Shown here: one piece after another, positions 1-6,831 of the stretch
Layout of the letters: each line of letters starts with the position of its first letter
How positions within the stretch are numbered: the stretch's first letter is position 1
Source: DASXIW01 sp036497785
GTDB lineage: Bacteria > Pseudomonadota > Alphaproteobacteria > Acetobacterales > Acetobacteraceae
Length of the DNA stretch: 15,473 nt
Reading direction: 5' to 3'
Assembly (NCBI GenBank): GCA_036497785.1
Contig: DASXIW010000281.1
Location: 1 to 15,473, forward strand
Program-made: the position numbers and the translations under genes
Notes under the pieces: generated by a model
Databases searched by the model: none
Told to the model about the DNA's origin: nothing
Seen by the model: only the letters and a program-made list of their open reading frames with translations

Positions 1-1
1 G

Positions 2-328
2 TTCGAACTCCGCTACACCGTTGTGCTCGAGGAATTCTCGATCCGGCGTGGCTCGGGCGGCGCCGGGAAATTCCGCGGCGGCAACGGCGCGCGCCGCCGC
101 ATCCGCTTCCTGGAGCCGATGACCGCGGTGATCGTCGCCTCCCGCCGCAAGGTCGCCCCGTTCGGCCTGAAGGGCGGGGCCGATGGCGCGGTCGGCCGCC
201 AATGGATGGACCGTGCCGACCACACCACCGAGATGTTGAGCGGCACCGCCGGAACCCAGCTTGCAGCCGGAGACCGTTTCACAATCGAAACACCTGGCGG
301 CGGCGGCTACGGCGCCGCCGCGGACTGA
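2..328 (+). CDS. Hydantoinase B/oxoprolinase family protein, C-terminal fragment
   Basis: The reading frame is already open at base 2 (FELRYTVVLEEFSIRRGSGG) and ends in TGA at 326-328, so only the last 108 residues of a longer gene are present. The segments RRGSGGAGKFRGGNG, the middle RRKVAPFGLKGG and the terminal ETPGGGGYG are the usual closing motifs of the HyuB/OplaH family, which hydrolyses hydantoins or 5-oxoproline in an ATP-dependent way, usually together with a HyuA-type subunit. Substrate cannot be told from the C-terminus. An internal GTG at 23 could be taken as a start, but the conserved family sequence runs upstream of it, so this is a truncation by the window and not a short gene. 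The AsmA gene starts 6 nt after the stop, which suggests co-transcription without implying shared function. Confidence 0.85.
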   Translation, partial: FELRYTVVLEEFSIRRGSGGAGKFRGGNGARRRIRFLEPMTAVIVASRRKVAPFGLKGGADGAVGRQWMDRADHTTEMLSGTAGTQLAAGDRFTIETPGGGGYGAAAD

Positions 329-334
329 CGGCCC

Positions 335-3300
335 ATGCGCGGCCTTCGCTGGCTTCTGATCGGCAGCGCCGTTCTGATCGCCACGGTGGCGCTCGGCGCC
401 TGGCAGCTGCCCGGCCTGCTGGACTGGAACCGCTATCGCGGCGAGCTGGCGCTGCTCGCCTCCGATACGCTGGGCCGCCGCGTGCGAATCGACGGGCCGG
501 TGACGCTCGCGCTGCTGCCCCAGCCCACACTGACCGCCTCCGGCGTCACGGTGGACGAGGCGGAAGGCGGCGTTTCCGTCAACGCTGCCCAGCTTCGGCT
601 GCGCGTGGCGCTGGGCGCGCTGTTTTCTGGCCATGTCGATGCGCAGGAGCTGGTGCTACAGGGCGTGGACATGCACGCGCCCTGGCCGTTGCAGCCCGGC
701 GCGTTGGCCCTGCGCGCGCCCACCTGGCTGTCCTCCCTGTCCGCGCGGATCGAGGACGGCAGGCTCACCATCGGCAATGTCGTGCTGACCGGCATCGACG
801 CGACGCTGACCACTGCGGCGATGTCCGGCACCTACATGGCTGCGGGCACCGCCCAGCTTTCTGGCCATCCCTGGCGCTTCACCGCCCGACTTGGCCAACC
901 CGGCGGCGACGGCTCGGCGGGGCTCGATGTCTCGCTGGACGGGCAGGGGCCGATGCAGGGCGCCGGTGCCTCGCTCTCCGCGCAGATCCAGGCGGATGGC
1001 ACGCTGGCCGGGCAGATCTCCGGGCGCGGGCCGGATCTGTCGCAATTGCTGCCCGCCCCGGCCATTCCGTTCCGCGCCGAGGGGCGGGTGAACATCGCCG
1101 CCGGCCTTGCGGTTGCCGACCAGCTGGTGGTCGATCTCGGCGGCTCGCCGGCGCGCGGCGCGGTCGCTCTGCGCGTGGCGCCGACGCCGCGCCTGGATGT
1201 GGCACTCACCGCCAGCCGGCTCGATCTGGATGCCTGGCTGAAGGCGGTGATGGCCGGCACGCAGAACGACTTGCTGCTCCATTTGCCCACCAGCATCGAC
1301 CTGTCGGCCGAGGCGGCGCAGCTCTATGGCGGCACGCTGCGCGGGCTGCGCAGCGCCTTCGACCTTGCCGACGGCGCGGTGGACATCCGCGAGCTGCGCG
1401 CCGCCCTGCCGGGTGAGGCCGCCTTCAGCGCGACGGGCCGGCTCACCGTCGCCGATCCGCACGCCACGCCGCCGCGCCCCGCGCATTTCGACGGCAACGC
1501 GACATTATCCGCCCCTGCCTTGCGCACTACCCTGGCCTGGCTGCAATCCGGCGGCATCGCCGCGATCGGCCAATTGCCCGAGCAGGTCTTTCGCACCGCT
1601 AACCTCTCAGGCCATGCCAGCATCGATCCGGGCCAGATCGCGCTGGACGGCGTCACCGGCACGGTGGACGGCAATACCATCGGCGGCAGCCTGACGCTGC
1701 GCGCGGGCACGCAGACCCCGCCGGCACATCCCAGGCTCGGCGCCGGCCTCACCATCGACCGGCTGGAACTGGATCCCTGGATGCCGGCCAACCCGTCGCT
1801 CACCGCGCCACTGCCGCCATGGCTTGCATCGGTCGATGTCGATCTGCGGCTGGATGCCAAGCAGGCCATCCTGCACGGCACAACAATCGCGCCTCTGTCG
1901 CTCGATGCAACGGCGGAGGGCGGCCACATCACGCTGCGCAAGCTCGATGCGACGGTGAACGGCGTGCACGCCACCGCCTCCGGCACACTTGGCGACGGCG
2001 GCCGGCTGTCGGAGGCGCGGCTCGATGTACAGGCGCCCCAGGCCCAGCCGCTGGCCGCCCTGCTACCGCCCTCCCTGACCTTCCTCGAACACACCAGCCC
2101 GACCATCTGGCGCGGTCCGGCCAATTTCTCGCTCACCGCCTCCGGCGCGCCACAGGCCGTGGAGATGCACATCACTGCCGATATGGCCGATCTCAGGCTG
2201 GAGGCGATGCCGACGCTCGATCTGCACACTGGCAAATGGACCGGCACCGTCACGCTGCGCCATCCCGGCGCGCCGCGCCTGGTCGAGGCGCTGGGCATTG
2301 CCGGCGCCACCTCCTGGCTCGGCGACGGCTCGCTCAGCCTGGTCGCGCAAATGTCGCGCGACAGCGACCGCATCGTGGCCAACAGCTTCGACATCACCGC
2401 CGGCTCGCTGCACGCCACCGGTGCGCTCGCCTTGCAGGCCACCCCGTCCGGCCCCAACCTGACCGGCCACGTCTCCGCCGAAACCCTGCCCTTGCCGCTG
2501 CCCGATGCGCGCTCGCCAGACCCGCTGCCCTTCGATGCCCTGAAGGGCTGGCAGGCTTCGGTACGGCTCGATGCCGGGCGGGTGCTCGCCGGCCTCACGC
2601 CGGTGCTCGGCCATTTCGCCACCACGGTCACCCTCGCGGACAGCATGCTCCAGCTCGAAGACCTGTCGGCGACGCTGAGCAGCGGCGCATTGATCGGCGC
2701 GGTCAGCCTGGATGCGAGCGGGGACACCCCAATCGTCTCGCTCGACGCGCATCTCGACAACGCCACCATTGCCGGCCCGCTTTCCAACCTGCCGCTGGAC
2801 ATCACCGCGGGAACCCTGGGCGGGAATGTTTCCCTCTCGGCCACCGGACATGCCCCGGCCGGCCTGCTGGCAACGCTGAGCGGCGCGTTGCACGTCACGG
2901 TCGACCACGGCACCTTCATCGGCGTGGACCTGTCGCGCGCGACGGCGCCCCCCGGCAATAGCAACCCGCCCACCCTGACCGACGCCTCCATCCAGGCAGC
3001 CCTCGCCCCCGGCACCATGCCGTTCGATCGCCTGGAGGTGGCGGCGCGTGTGATCCAGGGTGCGGCAAACCTCGATCAGGCCACGCTTAACGCACCCTCC
3101 GGCAGCATCGGCTTCACCGGCAGCATCGACCTGCCAAGCGTGGCCGCCGACCTGCGCCTGGCGCTGCGGCCGGCGATTCCCACGCCGCCGGAAATCGGGC
3201 TGCGGCTGAACGGCCCGATCGACAACCTTCACCGGACGCCGGAACTGGCGGGGTTCATGCTTTGGCGGGCGGAGCAGCAAGATGAGAAGAAGAAAGGTCA

Positions 3301-3358
3301 GAACGAAGAGAAGAAAGGCCAGGGCTCTGCCCTGGACCCGGTCAAGGCGGAGCCTTGA
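335..3358 (+). CDS. AsmA family protein
   Basis: A 1007-residue protein with one N-terminal membrane anchor (about residues 4-26, LLIGSAVLIATVALGAW) followed directly by the AsmA-type opening NRYRGELALLASDTLGRRV and a long series of beta-rich repeats. The last part, with SGSIGFTGSIDLPS and then a GPIDNLHRTPELAGF segment (about 920-975), matches the AsmA C-terminal region. AsmA proteins are inner-membrane-anchored and periplasmic; relatives (TamB, YhdP) are implicated in moving phospholipid to the outer membrane, so a role in envelope lipid homeostasis is inferred. Start: ATG at 335, six bases after the preceding stop, with no clear Shine-Dalgarno, suggesting coupling. The tail is odd: two heptads DEKKKGQ and NEEKKGQ (983-996) and then GSALDPVKAEP, the latter encoded by a palindromic repeat element that also provides the TGA stop. 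The exact substrate is unknown. Confidence 0.9.
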   Translation: MRGLRWLLIGSAVLIATVALGAWQLPGLLDWNRYRGELALLASDTLGRRVRIDGPVTLALLPQPTLTASGVTVDEAEGGVSVNAAQLRLRVALGALFSGHVDAQELVLQGVDMHAPWPLQPGALALRAPTWLSSLSARIEDGRLTIGNVVLTGIDATLTTAAMSGTYMAAGTAQLSGHPWRFTARLGQPGGDGSAGLDVSLDGQGPMQGAGASLSAQIQADGTLAGQISGRGPDLSQLLPAPAIPFRAEGRVNIAAGLAVADQLVVDLGGSPARGAVALRVAPTPRLDVALTASRLDLDAWLKAVMAGTQNDLLLHLPTSIDLSAEAAQLYGGTLRGLRSAFDLADGAVDIRELRAALPGEAAFSATGRLTVADPHATPPRPAHFDGNATLSAPALRTTLAWLQSGGIAAIGQLPEQVFRTANLSGHASIDPGQIALDGVTGTVDGNTIGGSLTLRAGTQTPPAHPRLGAGLTIDRLELDPWMPANPSLTAPLPPWLASVDVDLRLDAKQAILHGTTIAPLSLDATAEGGHITLRKLDATVNGVHATASGTLGDGGRLSEARLDVQAPQAQPLAALLPPSLTFLEHTSPTIWRGPANFSLTASGAPQAVEMHITADMADLRLEAMPTLDLHTGKWTGTVTLRHPGAPRLVEALGIAGATSWLGDGSLSLVAQMSRDSDRIVANSFDITAGSLHATGALALQATPSGPNLTGHVSAETLPLPLPDARSPDPLPFDALKGWQASVRLDAGRVLAGLTPVLGHFATTVTLADSMLQLEDLSATLSSGALIGAVSLDASGDTPIVSLDAHLDNATIAGPLSNLPLDITAGTLGGNVSLSATGHAPAGLLATLSGALHVTVDHGTFIGVDLSRATAPPGNSNPPTLTDASIQAALAPGTMPFDRLEVAARVIQGAANLDQATLNAPSGSIGFTGSIDLPSVAADLRLALRPAIPTPPEIGLRLNGPIDNLHRTPELAGFMLWRAEQQDEKKKGQNEEKKGQGSALDPVKAEP
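3281..3322 (+). repeat. 21-bp tandem repeat in the AsmA tail
   Basis: Two adjacent 21-base units (3281-3301 and 3302-3322) encode DEKKKGQ and NEEKKGQ at the AsmA C-terminus. The lysine/glutamate-rich, A-rich composition contrasts with the G+C-rich gene body. The tract ends exactly where the palindromic element begins. Confidence 0.6.
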
Positions 3359-3364
3359 CAATCC
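3319..3364 (+). repeat. REP-like palindromic element, forward copy
   Basis: Two perfect hairpins lie side by side: stem CCAGGGC/GCCCTGG with loop TCT (3319-3335) and stem GTCAAGGC/GCCTTGAC with loop GGA (3341-3359), followed by AATCC. A diverged copy lies inverted at 3526-3572, sharing CTGGACCC, TCAA(A)GGCGGAGCCTT and AATCC. The element overlaps the last codons and stop of the AsmA gene, so it is both coding and a possible transcript 3'-end structure. Short G+C-rich palindromes of this kind act as REP sequences in many proteobacteria; copy number in this genome cannot be judged from one window. Confidence 0.65.
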
Positions 3365-3525
3365 TGGACTCTCTTGCCTGCGTCAGCGTCCTTCGATTGG
3401 GGAGCGGCGAAGCCCAGCATTCTTGCGACCACGTCCATGTCCGAGCGTTGCGATGTTGATTGCCTGCGGCGCAAGCAAGAAAGCCGATATCATTCGAAGG
3501 CAATCGCGCCAGCCGCGATCGTAAC
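3365..3525. other. Spacer between the inverted palindromic elements; no gene seen
   Basis: This stretch lies between the two inverted element copies. I see no start/ribosome-site combination, no recognisable protein fragment and no transposase remnant. It contains a small perfect hairpin (ATCGCG/CGCGAT, 3503-3519) and a 7-bp inverted pair (GATTGCC 3458-3464, GGCAATC 3499-3505). Composition is slightly less G+C-rich than the flanking genes. The short open frames crossing it resemble no family I know. Confidence 0.5.
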
Positions 3526-3572
3526 GGATTTCAAAGGCTCCGCCTTTGATGGGGTCCAGGGGCGGAGGTGCC
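3526..3572 (-). repeat. REP-like palindromic element, inverted copy
   Basis: On the minus strand this reads as a diverged version of the element at 3319-3364. A perfect hairpin TCAAAGGC/GCCTTTGA with a three-base loop sits at 3531-3549. The other half (CTCCGCCCCTGGACCCC on the minus strand) has lost the perfect palindrome of the forward copy. The two copies enclose about 160 bases, a layout like a composite REP pair or an old MITE. Confidence 0.6.
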
Positions 3573-3576
3573 AAAG

Positions 3577-3605
3577 GTTCCAGCGGCTTGCTTAGCCGCT
3601 GGAAC
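3577..3605. terminator. Perfect 12-bp hairpin between convergent genes
   Basis: GTTCCAGCGGCT and its exact reverse complement AGCCGCTGGAAC are separated by TGCTT. The structure lies between the 3' ends of the AsmA gene (plus strand) and the aminotransferase gene (minus strand), where a bidirectional terminator would be useful. There is no proper T-run on either side, so it may instead be another REP-type palindrome or an mRNA-stabilising 3' structure. Confidence 0.45.
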
Positions 3606-3629
3606 GGCACCGGAGGGAAAGCCGCAGGC

Positions 3630-3657
3630 CTTGCCTTCAGATACCTGCCTTCAGATA
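3630..3657 (-). repeat. 14-bp tandem duplication across the aminotransferase stop codon
   Basis: On the minus strand TATCTGAAGGCAGG (3657-3644) is followed by TATCTGAAGGCAAG (3643-3630), 13 of 14 bases identical. The first unit contains the TGA stop (3653-3651) of the aminotransferase gene. The second lies just outside the gene at the edge of the palindrome-rich junction. Confidence 0.7.
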
Positions 3658-4796
3658 TTTGCCAACACCGCATCGCAAATCCGCGCCACATCCGCATCGG
3701 TCAGGTCCGCGTGCAGCGGCAGCGCCATGATCCGGGTGGCGAGGTTTTCCGCGACGGGCAGGGCCGCGCCGTCATGGGCGTGGCGATATGCCGGTTGGTC
3801 GTGCAGGGCTTTCGGGTAGTAGATCGCCGACGGGATGCCGGCGGCTTTCAGCCCGGCCTGCATCCGCTCCCGCGCGGCGCTGTCGGGCAGCAGGATGGCG
3901 TAGATCGCCCAGGCGCTGGTGGAATTGGGCACCCGGGCCGGGATGGTGACGGCGTTGCCCAGGCGGGCATCGTAGGCGGCCGCGACTTTCGCACGGGCCT
4001 GGAGCTCCTCGGGGAACACGGTGAGTTTGCTGAGCAGCACGGCGGCCTGCAGCGTGTCCAGCCTTCCGTTCATACCGGTGCGCATCACTTCGTAGCGTGT
4101 GGTGCCTTCGCCATGGGTGCGCAGGCTGCGATACAGCGCGGCGCGATCGTCGCTTTCGGTGAACAGCGCACCGCCATCGCCATAGGCGCCGAGCGGCTTG
4201 GAGGGGAAGAAGCTGGTCGCTGTGGCGTCGGCGGCGGCGCCGAGCATCTTGCCGGCCAGGCTGGCGCCGAAGCTTTGCGCACAATCATCCAGGGTGAACA
4301 GACTTTCCTGCGCCGCGATGGCGGACAGGCTGGGCCAGTCGGCGGGCTGGCCGAACAGATCGACGCCGATCAGCGCCCGGGGGCGCAGGCGCTTGCCTGC
4401 GCGGATGACCGCGATGCGGGGGCGCAGGTGGTCGGGATCGATCTGGAAGGTGCGCGGATCGACATCGACGAAGACCGGGGTGGCGCCGAGCAGCAGGGGC
4501 ACTTCGGCGGTAGCCGTATAGGTGAAGGCGGGCAGGAACACGGCGTCTCCGGGTCCGATGCCCTCGGCCATCATCGCAATTTGCAGCGCATCTGTCCCGG
4601 AGCTGACCGAGACGCAGTGCTTCGCCCCGCAAAATGCGGCCAGTTCGCGTTCCAGCTCGGCGACTTCCGGCCCGAGCACGAACTGGCAATGGGCGAGCAC
4701 GGCATCGAGCCGGCGTCGCAGATCGGCCGCGATGCGCGCCTGCTGCGCCTTCAGGTCAAGGAAAGGGACGGGCGGCTGCGCGGCGGCGGTGGACAT
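3651..4796 (-). CDS. DegT/DnrJ/EryC1/StrS family PLP-dependent sugar aminotransferase
   Basis: A 381-residue protein, normal for the family, that should transfer an amino group (usually from glutamate) to a keto group of a nucleotide sugar in the cytoplasm. Visible motifs: FLDLKAQQ (12-19), SGTDALQ (66-72, phosphate binding), LDDCAQSFGA (169-178; Asp171 expected to bind the PLP ring nitrogen) and SFFPSKPLGAYGDGGA (195-210; Lys200 the Schiff-base lysine), then GMNGRLDTLQAA (241-252). The SFFPSKPLGxYGDGGA form resembles WbpE/WlbC enzymes, which act on UDP-3-keto-GlcNAcA, more than the HPVKxITTGEGG form of PglE/PseC; this is from memory. The ATG at 4796 is preferred over an in-frame one at 4844 because GAGAGGA (4814-4808) precedes it and 4844 would lie inside the dehydratase gene. 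It sits 16 nt downstream of that gene, so an operon is likely. Confidence 0.88.
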   Translation of the reverse strand: MSTAAAQPPVPFLDLKAQQARIAADLRRRLDAVLAHCQFVLGPEVAELERELAAFCGAKHCVSVSSGTDALQIAMMAEGIGPGDAVFLPAFTYTATAEVPLLLGATPVFVDVDPRTFQIDPDHLRPRIAVIRAGKRLRPRALIGVDLFGQPADWPSLSAIAAQESLFTLDDCAQSFGASLAGKMLGAAADATATSFFPSKPLGAYGDGGALFTESDDRAALYRSLRTHGEGTTRYEVMRTGMNGRLDTLQAAVLLSKLTVFPEELQARAKVAAAYDARLGNAVTIPARVPNSTSAWAIYAILLPDSAARERMQAGLKAAGIPSAIYYPKALHDQPAYRHAHDGAALPVAENLATRIMALPLHADLTDADVARICDAVLANI

Positions 4797-4812
4797 GGTG
4801 GGGAAGATCCTC

Positions 4813-6729
4813 TCAGGCACGCGCCGAGCCGGCGCTTCCGTCAACGTTATGCTCGAATTCGGGCACCATGCGGCCCAGCAAGGTCAAGGCCAGACGGATC
4901 TGGCCGTTGCGGCAGGCCGAGGCGATCTCGTCGATGGCACGGCCGACAATGGCGGGATTGGCGGTGCGGGGGGTGGCCATCAGCAGGCCGGGATGGCCGG
5001 TGGGCAAGGGCGGTTCATGGCCATGGAACAATTCCTCGAACAGCTTCTCGCCCGGCCGCAGGCCCGTGAACGAGATGGGAATGTCCTGGTCCGGCCGCAA
5101 TCCGGCGAGGCGGATCATTTGGCGGGCGAGATCGACGATCTTCACCGGCGAGCCCATGTCGAGCACGAAGATCCCACCCTCGCGCAGATGGTTGGGGGCC
5201 GCGTCGTCGGTGCCGGCGACGCTCGCCTGGAGCACGAGGCCCACCGCCTCGCGCACCGTCATGAAATAGCGTTGCATGTCCGGATGGGTCACCGTCAGCG
5301 GCCCGCCGCGGGCGAGCTGGCGCTGGAATAGCGGCACGACGGAGCCGGTGCTGCCCAGCACGTTGCCGAATCGCACGGTGATGCAGCGCATGCCGCCTGC
5401 CGGGCCGCGCGCCGCGATGTCCTGGGCCTGGCAATACATCTCGGCCAGGCGCTTGGAGGCGCCCATGACGCTGGTGGGGTTCACCGCCTTGTCCGTGGAG
5501 ATCAGCACCATGGCCTGCGCGCCCACGGCGCGGGCCGCGTCGGCCACGTTGCGGGTGCCGGCGGCGTTGGTGCGCAGCCCTTCCAGCGGATTGGCCTCCA
5601 CCATCGGCACGTGCTTCAGGGCGGCGGCGTGGAACACCAGATCCGGCCGCACGTCTTCCATCACCGCGCCGATGCGGGCCTGGTCGCGGATATCGGCGAT
5701 CACTGTCCGGCGTGGCACCAGCGGCACGGTCTCCGCCAGTTCCAGGTCGATCTGCCACAGCGCGTATTCGCCGTTGTCGAGCAGGACGAGCGTTTCGGGA
5801 CCCAAAGCGGCTACCTGGCGGGCCAGCTCGCTGCCGATCGTGCCGCCGGCGCCGGTCACCAGCACGCGACGACCCTGGATCAGCCGGGCCATGCCGGCGC
5901 GGTCCAACGGCACCTGCGCGCGGTTCAGCAAATCCTCGATGGCGACGGGCTTCAGTTCGACCGGGCCGATGCTGGCGGCGGGGGCGGCGGGGTCCAGCGC
6001 CGTCGGGCGGGGGGCACGGAACACGCGCAGGCCCTGGCGCTCGGCGATGTCCATCAGCCCGGTCAGCGCGTCGCCCGCAAAGTCGGGGTCGGTGACCACC
6101 AGCGAGGCCGGCATCCGGCCCTCCTGGCGCAACCGCTCCAGCACCGCCTCGGCTTCGGTGATGGCGCCCAATATGGCATGGCCCTGGATGCGCCGTCCGG
6201 TCTGGGCGGCACCCAGCGATAGCAGGCCGCCCACGCGCCAGGGCGATTCGCGGCTGGCGGCCAAAGCGCGGATGAACAGATCGGCCCCTTCGCCCGCGCC
6301 GACCAGCAGCACGGTCTGGGCGGTCTCCGCGGCCTCGCTCGGGCTTTCCTGCATCAGCCGGTAGATGATCCGGGGCAGGCTGAGCAGCACCATCAGCACC
6401 AGCGCGTGCACCATCGGGAAGGCGGCGGTGGCCGGCAGCCAGCCTGCTTCGTGCAGCACCACCGGGAACAGCGCCGCCGCGGCAACACTGGCCGCGGCCA
6501 CGCTGAGCAGGTCGCCGACGCCGGCGAAGCGCCAGTATTGCACGGACAGGCCGAACGGAATGCCGGCCAGCAGCAGGGCCGCGGCACCCCAGGGAATGGT
6601 CCAGAGCGGCATGAACGGGTCGGCCGCGGGATCGGCCAGCCAATGCGCCATCGGCACGGCCAGCGCGGCCAGCAGGCCATCCATTGCCACATTGATGGCG
6701 AGTCGGTTGAGGGCGGGTCGGGTTGCCAT
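4813..6729 (-). CDS. Membrane-anchored UDP-GlcNAc 4,6-dehydratase-like protein (WbpM/PglF/CapD family)
   Basis: About 638 residues, the length of the long WbpM/PglF class. About four membrane helices occupy residues 12-120. A first nucleotide-binding domain begins with VLLVGAGEGADL (140-151) and the catalytic SDR domain with VLVTGAGGTIGSEL (289-302). HAAALKHVPMVE (367-378) and STDKAVNPTSVMGASK (411-426) are family hallmarks: the TDK triad plus Met422/Lys426 in place of the Tyr-x3-Lys of ordinary SDRs. Such enzymes convert UDP-GlcNAc to the 4-keto-6-deoxy sugar on the way to QuiNAc, FucNAc or bacillosamine-type residues. In-frame ATGs at 6780 and 6777 would add 16-17 residues; I chose 6729 because the protein then starts just before the first helix, as is usual. 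It probably forms an operon with the aminotransferase downstream and diverges from the WbpL-like gene. Confidence 0.88.
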   Translation of the reverse strand: MATRPALNRLAINVAMDGLLAALAVPMAHWLADPAADPFMPLWTIPWGAAALLLAGIPFGLSVQYWRFAGVGDLLSVAAASVAAAALFPVVLHEAGWLPATAAFPMVHALVLMVLLSLPRIIYRLMQESPSEAAETAQTVLLVGAGEGADLFIRALAASRESPWRVGGLLSLGAAQTGRRIQGHAILGAITEAEAVLERLRQEGRMPASLVVTDPDFAGDALTGLMDIAERQGLRVFRAPRPTALDPAAPAASIGPVELKPVAIEDLLNRAQVPLDRAGMARLIQGRRVLVTGAGGTIGSELARQVAALGPETLVLLDNGEYALWQIDLELAETVPLVPRRTVIADIRDQARIGAVMEDVRPDLVFHAAALKHVPMVEANPLEGLRTNAAGTRNVADAARAVGAQAMVLISTDKAVNPTSVMGASKRLAEMYCQAQDIAARGPAGGMRCITVRFGNVLGSTGSVVPLFQRQLARGGPLTVTHPDMQRYFMTVREAVGLVLQASVAGTDDAAPNHLREGGIFVLDMGSPVKIVDLARQMIRLAGLRPDQDIPISFTGLRPGEKLFEELFHGHEPPLPTGHPGLLMATPRTANPAIVGRAIDEIASACRNGQIRLALTLLGRMVPEFEHNVDGSAGSARA

Positions 6730-6765
6730 GAACGACCCTATAGCCCAGGGCCGCGTCAAGGTCAG
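6730..6765 (-). promoter_or_regulatory. Candidate sigma70-type promoter for the dehydratase gene
   Basis: On the minus strand CTGACC (6765-6760) and TATAGG (6742-6737) are separated by 17 bases, each matching four of six consensus positions. The -10-like box ends only 7 bases before the ATG at 6729, so if real the transcript would be almost leaderless. AGGG inside the same stretch could also serve as a weak ribosome site. It lies in the 102-base divergent spacer; I saw no equally good promoter for the plus-strand gene. Confidence 0.25.
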
Positions 6766-6831
6766 TGCCAACTTCATCATTCCTGCCGGGTGGGGCTGGG
6801 CGGCGCGGCCAGGGGCGGCTAATCAGGCATC

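Noticed and set aside
1324..3361. Long minus-strand open frames (564 and 432 codons) opposite the AsmA gene
   Set aside because: They are products of G+C-rich codon bias on the opposite strand; compositions are low-complexity Arg/Ala/Ser/Pro, with no family motif, signal or ribosome site, while the plus strand has clear AsmA features.
3365..3525. Possible CRISPR or transposase remnant between the inverted elements
   Set aside because: There are only two element copies, inverted and not direct, with no regular spacer series, and no transposase-like peptide in any frame.
3374..3595. 73-codon plus-strand frame in the repeat junction
   Set aside because: No ribosome site, no similarity I recognise, and it runs through both the inverted palindrome and the 12-bp hairpin, so it is probably not a gene.
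3546..5331. Plus-strand open frames of 507 and 269 codons across the aminotransferase and dehydratase genes
   Set aside because: Antisense shadows; the minus-strand proteins carry complete catalytic motifs, and the plus-strand translations are Gly/Arg/Gln-rich without recognisable domains.
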